Assembly: GCA_964538915.1 (NCBI GenBank)
Contig: CAZIFB010000019.1
Span: 15,630 to 79,629 of the forward strand
Length of the DNA stretch: 64,000 nt
Direction: 5' to 3'
DNA from: JAEUHQ01 sp964538915
GTDB taxonomy: Bacteria; Planctomycetota; UBA1135; UBA2386
Part shown: positions 16,933-25,823 of the stretch, in pieces
Numbering within the stretch: the stretch's first letter is position 1
Layout of the letters: each line of letters begins with the position of its first letter
Program-made: the position numbers and the translations under genes
The notes under the pieces: generated by a model
Database searches by the model: none
The model's input: only the letters and a program-made list of their open reading frames with translations
What the model was told of the DNA's origin: nothing

Positions 16933-18944
16933 TTCGCCGCCTTGTCGCCGCACCACTTGTCGAGCCACGCGAAGAACTCGCGCTGCCAGAGCACGCCGTT
17001 CTGCGGCTGCAACACCCAGTGCCCTTCGTCGGGGAACACGAGGAAGCGGCTCGGCACTCCCTGCATCTGCGCCGCCGTGAACGCCTGCAGGCCCTGGTCG
17101 TACGGCACGCGGAAGTCGCGCTCGCCCTCGATCACCAGCAGCGGCGTCTTCCAGTTCTGCACGTAGCGGTGCGGCGAGAAGCGGCGGTAGTCGACCGCGG
17201 CCTCTTCGCTCTTCCAGAACGGCCCGCCGAGGTCCCAGTCGACGAAGAACTGCTCCTCCGTCGACAGGTACATGCTCTCGAGGTTGAACACGCCGCAGTG
17301 CGAGATCATGCAGGCGAACCGATCCCCGGCGTGCCCCATCATCCAGTAGACGGTGTAGCCGCCGAACGACGCGCCCACGGCGGCGGATCGCTTCTTGTCG
17401 ACGTACGGCCGGCTCTGCATCGCGTCGCAGACCGCGAGCAGGTCCTTCATCGCCTGACCGCCCCAGTCGCGCGAGATCTGGTCGTTCCACTTCTGGCCGA
17501 AGCCGGGCAGTCCGCGCCGGTTCACGCCCGCGACCACGTAGCCCTTCGCGGCCATCAGGTGGAAGTTCCATCGCGTCGAGAAGCCCTGGCCGACCATCGA
17601 TTGCGGGCCGCCCTGGCAGTAGAGGACGAACGGGTACTTCTTCGCGGGATCGAAGCCGGGCGGCTTGCAGATCCACGCGTGGATCTTCTGCCCGTCCGTC
17701 GCCTCGAACCACTCGCCGTCGATCTGCGGCAGCGTGATCTTCGCGAAGGCCTCGCCGTTGCGATCGGTGAGCGCCGTGATCGCACCGTTCGACACGTCGA
17801 TCTTCACGACCTCGTTCGGCCGCTCCATCGACGCACGCAGCGCGTAGACGAACGGACCGTCCTTCGGCACCTGCAGACCGGACAGCGCGTGGCGGCCCGT
17901 CGTCACCTGCACGGCCTTGCGATCCGCGATCGAGCACGAGAACAGCTGGGTCGTTCCTTGCGTCTCGACGGTGAAGAACAGGCGCTTCCCGTCGCCGGTC
18001 CACCGGACCTCGTGCGGCGACGCGTCGAAGTCGGGCAGCAGTTCGACGTTCTTGCCGTTCTGCCGGTCGTGCAGGAAGAGACGCAGGCGGTCGGACTCGA
18101 AGCCGCCGTGCGCCATGCTCGAGAACGCGATCCAGCGGCCGTCCGGAGAGTACACCGGGTCCTGGTCGTAGCCTGGCATGCCCTCGGTGAGGCAGCGCTG
18201 TGGCCCGCCGCCGACGGGCACGACCCACAACGAACTGTCCGTGCTCGCTTCGGGGTTCGGCACGCGCCGCGCCGTGTAGCAGAGTTCGCGGCCGTCGGGC
18301 GACCACGCGATCTGCTCCGCGCCGCCGAACGGCGGCAGCGGGGTGTGCACCCGCTCGCCGGCGAGAAGATCCTGCGGGCCGCCACCGCCGGTGTACGGCT
18401 TCACGAAGAGATGGCTGTAGGTGCCGTCGTTCCACTCGTCCCAGTGCCGCACCATCAGGTCGTCGTAGGCGCGCGCCTTCGCGAGCGGCAGGTCGGGATG
18501 CGCGTCGCCGACCACCGGGTCGACCTTCACCGCCTGCGTGTAGGCGAAGTGCTCGCCGTCGGGCGCCCACGACAGGTTCTGCACGCCGCCGGGGATCGGG
18601 ACCTCGACGCGCGGCCCGTCCATCAGCGGGCGCGTCTCGATGCCGTCCTTCGTGACGAACGCAAACGCGTTGCTGCCCGGGTGCCAGACCGGCTGCCCGC
18701 CCTCCGCGACCGGGACTGCCGCGCCACCGCCCGCGGCGAGCGGAAGGTGGAAGATGCGCGGCACGGTCCGGTTCTTCGCGAGGTCGACGGTCCGGACCGT
18801 GAACAGCAGGTGCTGGCCGTCCGGACTCAGGACGAGATCGCCGACGCGCTCGAGGGCGAGCAGTCCTTCCGGAGTCAGGACTTGCTGTGCGGGAAGAACG
18901 GCGGAGACGACCGCGGCAGCGGCGACGATGCAGAGGGACCGCAT
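16929..18944 (-). CDS. Exported S9 family prolyl oligopeptidase-like serine peptidase
   Basis: A 671-residue enzyme with a signal peptide (MRSLCIVAAAAVVSAVLPAQ); the ATG at 18944 is chosen because it fits this. Residues about 30-400 are beta-propeller blades with TolB-like motifs (SPDGQHLLF, APDGEHFAY, SPDGRELCY, SPDGRWIAF). The C-terminal alpha/beta-hydrolase has Ser526 (GASFGG), Asp610 (GERDFRVP) and His642 (DEGHW), a complete triad. It resembles dipeptidyl-peptidase V/acylaminoacyl peptidases that trim peptides in the periplasm. It is translationally coupled to the lipoprotein gene downstream. Confidence 0.93.
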   Translation of the reverse strand: MRSLCIVAAAAVVSAVLPAQQVLTPEGLLALERVGDLVLSPDGQHLLFTVRTVDLAKNRTVPRIFHLPLAAGGGAAVPVAEGGQPVWHPGSNAFAFVTKDGIETRPLMDGPRVEVPIPGGVQNLSWAPDGEHFAYTQAVKVDPVVGDAHPDLPLAKARAYDDLMVRHWDEWNDGTYSHLFVKPYTGGGGPQDLLAGERVHTPLPPFGGAEQIAWSPDGRELCYTARRVPNPEASTDSSLWVVPVGGGPQRCLTEGMPGYDQDPVYSPDGRWIAFSSMAHGGFESDRLRLFLHDRQNGKNVELLPDFDASPHEVRWTGDGKRLFFTVETQGTTQLFSCSIADRKAVQVTTGRHALSGLQVPKDGPFVYALRASMERPNEVVKIDVSNGAITALTDRNGEAFAKITLPQIDGEWFEATDGQKIHAWICKPPGFDPAKKYPFVLYCQGGPQSMVGQGFSTRWNFHLMAAKGYVVAGVNRRGLPGFGQKWNDQISRDWGGQAMKDLLAVCDAMQSRPYVDKKRSAAVGASFGGYTVYWMMGHAGDRFACMISHCGVFNLESMYLSTEEQFFVDWDLGGPFWKSEEAAVDYRRFSPHRYVQNWKTPLLVIEGERDFRVPYDQGLQAFTAAQMQGVPSRFLVFPDEGHWVLQPQNGVLWQREFFAWLDKWCGDKAAK

Positions 18945-19085
18945 GGGCCGCGCATCATCGCGGTGCGCTCCGGCCGATGCCACCGCGACGGCGCGGCGCA
19001 GAAGTGCCGGGAAGCAAATGCCCGCCCGTTCGTCCCAAGCCGCCGTTTCCTCTGCGCCGATCCGCTACACTGCCGCACCACTGTC

Positions 19086-19505
19086 ATGAACCAGAAGAAG
19101 CACACCACCCCGTCCTGCCCTGCCGAAGCCGGCTTCACCCTGGTCGAGATCATGGTGGTCATCGTCATCCTCGGCCTGCTCGCGACGATGGTCGCGAGGA
19201 ACGTGATCGGCGCGAGCGACGAAGCACGCGAGACGAAGGCCAAGACGGACATCCGGATGATCGCGGACGCGGTCGGCGGCTTCCGCGCGAAGACGGGCAA
19301 ACTCCCTGAATCGCTGGAGGCCCTGGCGACCAAGGACGAGAAGGGCCGCAGCGAACTGAACGATCTGCCGAAGGACCCCTGGGGCAACGACTACCAGCTT
19401 CGCGAGGGCGACAAGCCGCGCGAGTTCATCGTGCTGAGCTGGGGCCCGGACGGCAGCGAAGGCACGGAAGACGACATCACGAGCCAGGTGCAGAAGGACA
19501 AGTGA
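19086..19505 (+). CDS. gspG: Type II secretion-like major pseudopilin GspG
   Basis: A 139-residue pseudopilin. The prepilin peptidase site is EAG|FTLVEIMVV (cleavage after Gly16, Glu at +5), followed by a hydrophobic helix to about residue 40. The DPWGNDYQL motif and the C-terminal calcium-loop signature GSEGTEDDI are characteristic of GspG. GspG forms the body of the pseudopilus. It is the first of four overlapping pseudopilin genes. TACACT at about 19070 could be a -10 element but has no good -35. Confidence 0.93.
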   Translation: MNQKKHTTPSCPAEAGFTLVEIMVVIVILGLLATMVARNVIGASDEARETKAKTDIRMIADAVGGFRAKTGKLPESLEALATKDEKGRSELNDLPKDPWGNDYQLREGDKPREFIVLSWGPDGSEGTEDDITSQVQKDK

Positions 19506-20080
19506 CCCGCCCCGGACAGTCGACGGCACGGAGCGGCGGCTTCACTTTGATGGAGCTGCTGGTCACGATGACCCTGGTGGCCCTGATCATGGCGATCATC
19601 GCGCCGAACCTCGGGTCGTTCCTGCCGGAAGCGCGCCTCGAAGGCAGCGGCAAGCAGATCCTGCGCCGGCTCGACTGGGCCCGGTCCGAAGCGCGCATCC
19701 AGGGCAAGCAGGTGTCGCTCGACTTCGACCTCGACCGCGGCTCTTGGCGCATCGTGCTGCCGCCCGAACAGCAGCTGACGCGTGACCAGGAAGCCTGGAC
19801 GCTGGAGGAGTTCACCGAGGACTGGCAACGCCTCGAGAACGACGTCGCGTTCGCCGGCGCCGGCGACGCGAAGAACGGCATGGTCCAGCGCGGCGTCTAC
19901 CGGATCACGTTCGACGAATTCGGGTTCAGCGGCGACCAGGTGCTGGCGCTCAAACTCGTCAGCGATCCCACGATGGTCTGGTCGCTGACGCTGCAGGGCC
20001 TCAACGGCTCCGTGGCGACCCAGCTCTCGGAGAAGGGTGAGATCCCGACGCTGCAGACACCGACGGAGGCGGCGTTCTGA
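19502..20080 (+). CDS. GspH-like minor pseudopilin
   Basis: A 192-residue protein starting at GTG 19502, whose GTGA overlaps the gspG stop. The prepilin motif is SGG|FTLMELLVTM (Gly13/Phe14, Glu at +5), followed by a transmembrane helix. The soluble part is beta-rich and contains LDWARSEARIQGKQVSLDFD, the pattern of GspH/FimT-type minor pseudopilins. Likely a component of the tip or shaft of the pseudopilus whose major subunit is encoded just upstream. The gene ends within a TGATG junction with the next gene. Confidence 0.85.
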   Translation: MTRPGQSTARSGGFTLMELLVTMTLVALIMAIIAPNLGSFLPEARLEGSGKQILRRLDWARSEARIQGKQVSLDFDLDRGSWRIVLPPEQQLTRDQEAWTLEEFTEDWQRLENDVAFAGAGDAKNGMVQRGVYRITFDEFGFSGDQVLALKLVSDPTMVWSLTLQGLNGSVATQLSEKGEIPTLQTPTEAAF

Positions 20081-20778
20081 TGGCGCCCCGGCGCGAGCAG
20101 GGCTTCACGCTCATCGAGGCGCTGATCGCCATGGCGATCGTGTCGCTCGTCGTCATCAGCTACATCGGCATCCGCACGTCGGCGCTGATCGACGCGACCG
20201 AGGCGCGCAACTGGCGCCTCGCGCGCGAGATCGCCGAAGAGAAGATGTCGGAGCTGCTCGCGGGCGCCCGCGAGACACCGCCCCAGTCCGGCGAGAAGGT
20301 CGAACTCGACAAGTACGAGGGCTTCAGCTACCAGATCGCCATCGGGGAATCCGCGGTGGCCGACCTCGAGGCCGAAGTCGCCAACAACGGCGTCGAAGAA
20401 GGCTCGGCCGAGAGCGAGCGCATCAACTGGCAGCGGGAGCGCGACAACTTCCGCAAGGCACGTTCGCTCGGCCTCAGTGCGGTGGACTACGAGGACAAGC
20501 TGCGCGAAGAGGACTACCAGCGCCGCCTGGCCGAGAAGGTCCCGAGTGCCGACGAGTTCGAGGAGGTCGCCGTGTGCTGCTACTTCCCGAAGATGAACGC
20601 CGACTACGAAGGCCAGAAGGACGCGCTGCTGATCAAGTCGAAGGTGTCGACGCTCGCCCTGTCCGGCCTCACCCCGAAACAGGCCGAGTCCATCGCGGCA
20701 GCGAAGGGCCAGGGTTCGGCCACCGGGGAACAGAGCGCGGCGTCTCCGGGCGGTTCGAGTGCGGGAGGCAAACAATGA
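20080..20778 (+). CDS. GspI-like minor pseudopilin
   Basis: A 232-residue protein; ATG 20080 shares its A with the preceding stop. The prepilin motif is EQG|FTLIEALIAMAIVS (Gly8/Phe9, Glu at +5). The region after the helix (EARNWRLAREIAEEKMSELL) matches the GspI pattern in which a conserved N/W segment precedes the soluble domain. The protein is longer than typical GspI (about 120 residues), with extra charged helical sequence at 90-180 and a Gly/Ser-rich end. It overlaps the next gene by ATGA. Confidence 0.8.
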   Translation: MAPRREQGFTLIEALIAMAIVSLVVISYIGIRTSALIDATEARNWRLAREIAEEKMSELLAGARETPPQSGEKVELDKYEGFSYQIAIGESAVADLEAEVANNGVEEGSAESERINWQRERDNFRKARSLGLSAVDYEDKLREEDYQRRLAEKVPSADEFEEVAVCCYFPKMNADYEGQKDALLIKSKVSTLALSGLTPKQAESIAAAKGQGSATGEQSAASPGGSSAGGKQ

Positions 20779-21842
20779 ATGGCACGAAGAACGCCAGTGC
20801 AGGCTTCACCCTGATCGAAGTGCTGCTCGCGATCGCGATCACCGCGACCGTGATGGTGACGATCGGGTCGACCTTCCACGTGCTGCTGAACGCGCGGGAA
20901 GTGATCGACGACCTGACCGAGTCGACCGAGGCGGGCCCGCGCATCCTCAACCTCATCGAGCGCGACCTGCGTTCGATCTGGACCTACAACGTCGGCAACA
21001 ACGCGGTCTTCCGCGGCCGCGACATGGACGTCGGCGGACGCGACGCCGACCGCATGGACTTCCTCTGCACGACGCACGCGGTCGGTTTCGTCCGCGACAA
21101 CCACGACCGGCCGAAGAAGCCGTCGCTCTGCGAGGTGGGCTACTGGTTCAAACCGTCGCGCTACCGCGACGTGTTCGAGATGTGGCGGCGCGAGGACCCG
21201 ATGGTCGACAACGACCTGATCACGCAGGGCTCGTTCCAGCTCGTGCACGACCGCGTGAAGAGCTTCAAGGTCACCTACTTCGAGACCCTCGGACACGAAG
21301 CCGAGGAACTGCAGGAGTGGGACAGCAGCGTTCGCGACCGCTTGCCGGAGCGCATCAAGATCGAGTTCACGATCGAGCGCCGCCGCAGCAGCCGCAACAT
21401 CGTGAGCGACGTCGAAGTCGACGACTTCGAAGGCGCGGAGCGAACCTACGTCCGCTACTTCGCCCTCGAGAAGCGCATGCACGACGTGCTCCAGGCCGGC
21501 ACGGCGCGCATCCCCGTGTTCCCGCCCGAGCCCGAACCCGAGCAGGGCGCCGGCCCCGGAGGACCCGCCGGACCGGGCGGCGGTCCGGCCGGAGCCGGTG
21601 GGCGCGGCACCCTGACCGAGACGACCTACGGCACCGGAAACGGCAAGCCCGTGAAGGGAGGCCGGGTCTCGCAAGGCAGTGCCACGCGCCAGGAGACGGG
21701 TCCCGGCACGACGACCGGCGGGAAGCCGCCGCCGCGAGGTGGGCAGACACCGACGGGCCTGCCGCCCGGCTTCGACCTGCGCGACCTCCTGCGCGGAGCG
21801 GGTGGCGGCGGCGGTGGCGGATTGTTCGGCGGCGGGCACTGA
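20775..21842 (+). CDS. GspJ-like minor pseudopilin with Gly/Pro-rich tail
   Basis: A 355-residue protein from ATG 20775, preceded by GGGAGG and overlapping the previous stop. The prepilin motif is SAG|FTLIEVLLAIAI (Gly10/Phe11, Glu at +5). Residues about 40-240 are a beta-rich domain as in GspJ (LIERDLRSIWTYN, RMDFLCTTHAVGF, RIKIEFTIERRR). The last 110 residues are low-complexity Gly/Pro/Thr (PGGPAGPGGGPAGAGG and a terminal run of glycines), which is not a feature of ordinary GspJ. The 110-bp tandem repeat begins directly after its stop codon. Confidence 0.8.
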   Translation: MNGTKNASAGFTLIEVLLAIAITATVMVTIGSTFHVLLNAREVIDDLTESTEAGPRILNLIERDLRSIWTYNVGNNAVFRGRDMDVGGRDADRMDFLCTTHAVGFVRDNHDRPKKPSLCEVGYWFKPSRYRDVFEMWRREDPMVDNDLITQGSFQLVHDRVKSFKVTYFETLGHEAEELQEWDSSVRDRLPERIKIEFTIERRRSSRNIVSDVEVDDFEGAERTYVRYFALEKRMHDVLQAGTARIPVFPPEPEPEQGAGPGGPAGPGGGPAGAGGRGTLTETTYGTGNGKPVKGGRVSQGSATRQETGPGTTTGGKPPPRGGQTPTGLPPGFDLRDLLRGAGGGGGGGLFGGGH

Positions 21843-22294
21843 GCTGCCCCACCCTGCGGGCGGCGCAGCTCACGTCCTGATCGGAGCCGTCGCAACGCGG
21901 GGGAACGCCTCGGACGAACATCGCTACCAGCCCCGCTGCGAAGTCTCTGGCCGCTGCCCCACCCTGCGGGCGGCGCAGCTCACGTCCTGATCGGAGCCGT
22001 CGCAACGCGGGGGAACGCCTCGGACGAACATCGCTACCAGCCCCGCTGCGAAGTCTCTGGCCGCTGCCCCACCCTGCGGGCGGCGCAGCTCACGTCCTGA
22101 TCGGAGCCGTCGCAACGCGGGGGAACGCCTCGGACGAACATCGCTACCAGCCCCGCTGCGAAGTCTCTGGCCGCTGCCCCACCCTGCGGGCGGCGCAGCT
22201 CACGTCCTGATCGGAGCCGTCGCAACGCGGGGGAACGCCTCGGACGAACATCGCTACCAGCCCCGCTGCGAAGTCTCTGGCCGCTGCCCCACCC
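21843..22294. repeat. Tandem array: four perfect 110-bp units plus 12 bp
   Basis: Units begin at 21843, 21953, 22063 and 22173 (each starting GCTGCCCCACCC), with a final partial copy at 22283-22294. By eye the four copies are identical. The array fills the whole gap between the convergent gspJ-like and serS genes, starting right after one stop codon and ending 9 nt from the other. Each unit can fold: 21891-21902 (CGCAACGCGGGG) pairs with 21931-21940 (CCCCGCTGCG) with a 2-nt bulge, and GCTGC/GCAGC arms flank the unit start. 110 is not a multiple of 3, so frames shift in each copy and the array is not a coding repeat. Confidence 0.97.
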
Positions 22295-22303
22295 GCGCGA
22301 GAC

Positions 22304-23593
22304 TCAGAACACCGGGCGGCCGAGCACTTCGCGACCGCCGAGGTAGCGCTGCAGTGCCTTCGGCACCCGCAACGTGCCGTCCTTCTGTTGGTGGTTCTCG
22401 AGCAGCGGGATCAGGATGCGCGGGCTCGCCGCCACGGTGTTGTTGAGCGTGTGGCAGTACATCGGCTTGCCGCCGTCCTTCTGCCGGTAACGCAGGTCGA
22501 GACGCCGCGCCTGGTAGTCGTAGAAGCGCGACGCCGAGTGGGTCTCGCCGTAGCCCTTGCGCGACGGCATCCAGGTCTCGATGTCGTACTTCATCGCCTG
22601 CGGCACGCCCAGGTCACCGCCGCACACGGCGACGACGCGGTACGGCAACTCGAACGCCTGCAGCAGGTCCTCGGCGTTCTGCACGATGTCGCGGTGGTGC
22701 TGCAGCGACCGCGCCTTGTCGGCGACGTCGACGATCACCTGCTCGACCTTCTGGAACTGGTGCACCCGGTAGAGGCCGCGCGTGTCCTTGCCGTAGGTGC
22801 CGGCTTCGCGACGGAAGCACGCCGAGCGGGCGACGTACTTCTTGGGCAACTGCTCTTCGGTCAGCATCTCGCCGCCGTGCAGCGAAGTGACGGGGACTTC
22901 GCTCGTGCCGATCAGGTTGAGGCCGTCCTTCTCGCAGCGGTACGTCTGTTCCTCACCGCCGGGGAAGAAGCCGGTGCCGAACATCGCGGCATCGCGAACG
23001 AGCAGCGGCGGATCGACGGGCACGAAGCCGCGCTCGACCATCAGCTCGACCGCGAAGCGCAGCACCGCATCGTGCAGCAGCGCTAGATCGCCGAACAGGA
23101 TGTAGTTGCGCGAGCCGGCCATGTCGGCGGCGCGCGTGAAGTCGACCCAGCCCTGGGCTTCGCCTATTTCGTAGTGCGGCCGCGGCTCGAAGCCGAAATC
23201 GCGCACCGAGCCGTGGCGCTTCGTCTCGACGTTCTCCGTGTCGTCCTTGCCCTCGGGAACGTCGTCGTCCGGGATGTTGGGCACGAGCGACAGCTGCTGC
23301 TGCAGGTCGGCCCGCAGCTGCTTCTCCTTCTCCTCCAGCGACTGCATCTCGGCCTTCAGGGCCTTCTGCTTCTCGAGGAACGCCTCGCGCTCGGTGCCGG
23401 CGAGCTTGCCCATGGCCTTGCCCGCGCTCTTCTGTTCGCTGCGCATGCCGTCGAGGGTCGGCAGAAGCCCGCGCAGTTCGGCGTCGATCTGGAGCGCCCG
23501 ATCGACCGCGGCGGCGCGGTCCGGCATCCGCTTCTTCTGGGCCCCCCGACGCACGGCGTCGGCGTTCTCGCGCAGCACCTTGATGTCCAGCAT
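22304..23593 (-). CDS. serS: Seryl-tRNA synthetase
   Basis: A 429-residue class II synthetase that charges tRNA-Ser with serine. The N-terminal coiled-coil arm (about residues 30-110, e.g. LEKQKALKAEMQSLEEKEKQ) binds the long variable arm of tRNA-Ser. The catalytic core has the TSEVPV segment, motif 2 (ARSACFRREAGTYGKDTRG, then LYRVHQFQKVE) and motif 3 (NNTVAASPRILIPLLENHQ). Length is normal. TAGACT at 23603-23608 lies 10 nt upstream of the ATG and may be a -10 box giving a very short leader. Confidence 0.97.
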   Translation of the reverse strand: MLDIKVLRENADAVRRGAQKKRMPDRAAAVDRALQIDAELRGLLPTLDGMRSEQKSAGKAMGKLAGTEREAFLEKQKALKAEMQSLEEKEKQLRADLQQQLSLVPNIPDDDVPEGKDDTENVETKRHGSVRDFGFEPRPHYEIGEAQGWVDFTRAADMAGSRNYILFGDLALLHDAVLRFAVELMVERGFVPVDPPLLVRDAAMFGTGFFPGGEEQTYRCEKDGLNLIGTSEVPVTSLHGGEMLTEEQLPKKYVARSACFRREAGTYGKDTRGLYRVHQFQKVEQVIVDVADKARSLQHHRDIVQNAEDLLQAFELPYRVVAVCGGDLGVPQAMKYDIETWMPSRKGYGETHSASRFYDYQARRLDLRYRQKDGGKPMYCHTLNNTVAASPRILIPLLENHQQKDGTLRVPKALQRYLGGREVLGRPVF

Positions 23594-23658
23594 GGGGCGA
23601 AGAGTCTACCGACGAGCGGTAGGCACTTCACCGTCGGAGCCGCGACACGCGGGACCGG

Positions 23659-25761
23659 TCACTGGAACGGCGAATTGACGACGCCGAAGACCGGGTGCTT
23701 CTTCATCTGCAAGCCGACCTTCATGCCGTCGGCCGGCAGCTTCACCGAGAGCACCAGTTCGCCCTCGCGGTAACCCTCGGGCATCGGGAAGCACGCGACG
23801 AAGAGGTTCACGTTGTTGTGCTTCGACGCCGCCTTGTTCACGAGTTCGGGGTCCGTGAAGCGAACGAACTTGCCGACCACCTTCGCACCCTTGCCGTCCT
23901 CCGCCTTCGCCGCGAGGACCTCGGGCCACAGGGTCATTCCCTGCAGGTCGGTGAGGATGCAGCCCGACGCTTCCTTCAGCACGATCTTCAGCGCATCGAT
24001 CGTCGTGTTCTGGTCGCCACGTCGGTTGAACTGCATCGAGAACGGCGCCCCCATCTTCAACTCGAACACTTTGCCGGCTTCGACCTCGAACTCGGGCGAC
24101 GAGCCGCGGTAGATCGTCGCCATCTGGGCGCGCATGCCCTTGCCGATGACGATGCGGCCGAAGATCACCGAATACTTGCCCGCCGGGACTTCGACTTCCT
24201 TCCCGCTGGCCACGTCGAAGATCGCGCCCTTGAAGACGTCGGTACCCTGCAGCACGAGCTGAACCGGCGCCGCCGGCTTCGGCCCGGTCCACACGAACTT
24301 CACCTTGCCGGGCTTCAGGTACTCGGGACTCAGCTGGCGCGCGATCAGGCCTTCGATGCCGGTGCGCTTCAGGTGGAACCACCCGGTCGGCGTCTGCACG
24401 AACTCGGAGAACGGGATGCGCGGCCCCTTGGCGATGCGCAGCGAGTCGAGCAGCGGAGCCGGGGTTCCCTCCGTGTCGTGCTCCCCGGCGGTCGGCGTCT
24501 TGTAGCCGTCCGCCATGGGATCCGAGTCCGCGGGCTGGCCGTTCGCGTTGTCGTCGTAGAGCACGATCGGCTCGCCGAGGAACGTGCTCTTCCAGCTCGC
24601 GGCGCTGCGGTAGTAGATGTTGCCGACGTTGTCCGACGGCGCGAGGTTGTGATCCGTCTCGCCGACGTGCTCCTTCTCCGAGCCGACCCAGAAGAACATC
24701 GTGTACGGGACCTTCTTGTCGGCATCGAGCCAGAAGGTCGTCGGCTTGCCCTTGTTCCCCGCGTCGATCTCGACCGTCTTCTTCGGATCGGCGGGATCGA
24801 GCGTGACGCCGAACTTCGCGGCACCGAGCCGCACCGCCCACAGCGGGACACGACGGAACCAGTCCATCTTGCGGTTCGAGCCGTCCTTCTCCGTCGAGAC
24901 CTGCCACCAGAACGGCGGCGCCGGCCCACCCTTCGGTCCGTAGTCGAGATCCGTCTCCCACGTCGCGAGAGGCTCGTACTTGAACACCAGCGACTCCTGC
25001 TTGCCGGCGGGCAGGACGAGCGCGTCGACGCCCTTCGCATCGGGCGCGAAGCCTTCCTTCTTCCGCTTCTCTGCGTCCGCGACGGCGCGTTCGATGGCTC
25101 CGGTCTCCGCCTTCACGAACTCCATGTTCGAGAGGTAGCTGTGGTCGCCGATGAAGTTCCAGCCCTTGCGGGCCTCGAGGAACGAGTTCAGCGCGTCGAG
25201 GGTCGAGCGCCGGTCGTCGAGATCCTTGTCCGGCATCCGCGACCCGACCACGCTCGCGAGCAACCACACCTCGGCCGCTTCCGCGTTGTGACCGATGGAC
25301 AGCGCGTTCTGCGCGATCGAGCTGAGCTGTTCGAAGACCCGTTTGTGCTCCGCCTTGTTCTTGTCCGCCGCGACCTGCTCGGTGTAGCTGCTCCACACCT
25401 TCACGACGTTGCCGCGGCTCTTCTCGATCGTGTTGAAGCCCTCGGCGCCCGACGACTCGACCCAGCGCTGCTGCTTCTCCAGCGTCTCCGTGTTCTCGAA
25501 GGTGCGGCTCCAGGCCCCGGTGAGCGCGTCGATCTTCGCATCCCCGTCCGTCTTGCCGCCCAACTTCACGACCTGGAGCTCTTCGAAGTAGCGCAGCGCC
25601 TGCAGCGGACTGCGCTTCAGCGCCTTGTCCATGAGTTTCGGGTCGTTGTATTCGAGGCCCTTGTTGAACTCGGTCCTGAACTGCTCAGGAGTCATCTCCT
25701 GGGCTCGCAAGCCGGCACCGAACGCGAGGAGCAGCGAGAGAAGGACGGTCGTGGTTCGCAT
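23659..25761 (-). CDS. Large exported protein of unknown function
   Basis: A 700-residue protein with a signal peptide (MRTTTVLLSLLLAFGAGLRAQ). Residues about 25-230 are helical and charged; the rest is a mixed, beta-rich region with repeated Trp/Tyr/Phe positions (PPFWWQVSTEKDG, KVPYTMFFWVGSEKE). An Asp/Asn-rich loop (LYDDNANGQPADSDPMADGY) resembles calcium-binding or thrombospondin-type-3-like loops. No enzyme motif is recognised. It stands alone between serS and the rhomboid gene, all on the minus strand. TAGGAT at 25786-25791 is a possible -10. Its size and export suggest a structural or binding role, but that is inference. Confidence 0.65.
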   Translation of the reverse strand: MRTTTVLLSLLLAFGAGLRAQEMTPEQFRTEFNKGLEYNDPKLMDKALKRSPLQALRYFEELQVVKLGGKTDGDAKIDALTGAWSRTFENTETLEKQQRWVESSGAEGFNTIEKSRGNVVKVWSSYTEQVAADKNKAEHKRVFEQLSSIAQNALSIGHNAEAAEVWLLASVVGSRMPDKDLDDRRSTLDALNSFLEARKGWNFIGDHSYLSNMEFVKAETGAIERAVADAEKRKKEGFAPDAKGVDALVLPAGKQESLVFKYEPLATWETDLDYGPKGGPAPPFWWQVSTEKDGSNRKMDWFRRVPLWAVRLGAAKFGVTLDPADPKKTVEIDAGNKGKPTTFWLDADKKVPYTMFFWVGSEKEHVGETDHNLAPSDNVGNIYYRSAASWKSTFLGEPIVLYDDNANGQPADSDPMADGYKTPTAGEHDTEGTPAPLLDSLRIAKGPRIPFSEFVQTPTGWFHLKRTGIEGLIARQLSPEYLKPGKVKFVWTGPKPAAPVQLVLQGTDVFKGAIFDVASGKEVEVPAGKYSVIFGRIVIGKGMRAQMATIYRGSSPEFEVEAGKVFELKMGAPFSMQFNRRGDQNTTIDALKIVLKEASGCILTDLQGMTLWPEVLAAKAEDGKGAKVVGKFVRFTDPELVNKAASKHNNVNLFVACFPMPEGYREGELVLSVKLPADGMKVGLQMKKHPVFGVVNSPFQ

Positions 25762-25823
25762 CGCCGATGGAAGGGGTCTGCGCGCATCCTAGCGCGGCCA
25801 CCCGCCCGCCGCAGCTTCGCGGG

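Noticed and set aside
21924..22225. Repeated 63-codon minus-strand frames inside the tandem array
   Set aside because: They arise from the 110-bp period, which shifts frame in each copy; no start signal or protein-like sequence.
21843..22294. CRISPR array
   Set aside because: The 110-bp units are directly tandem and identical with no variable spacers; no cas genes are present.
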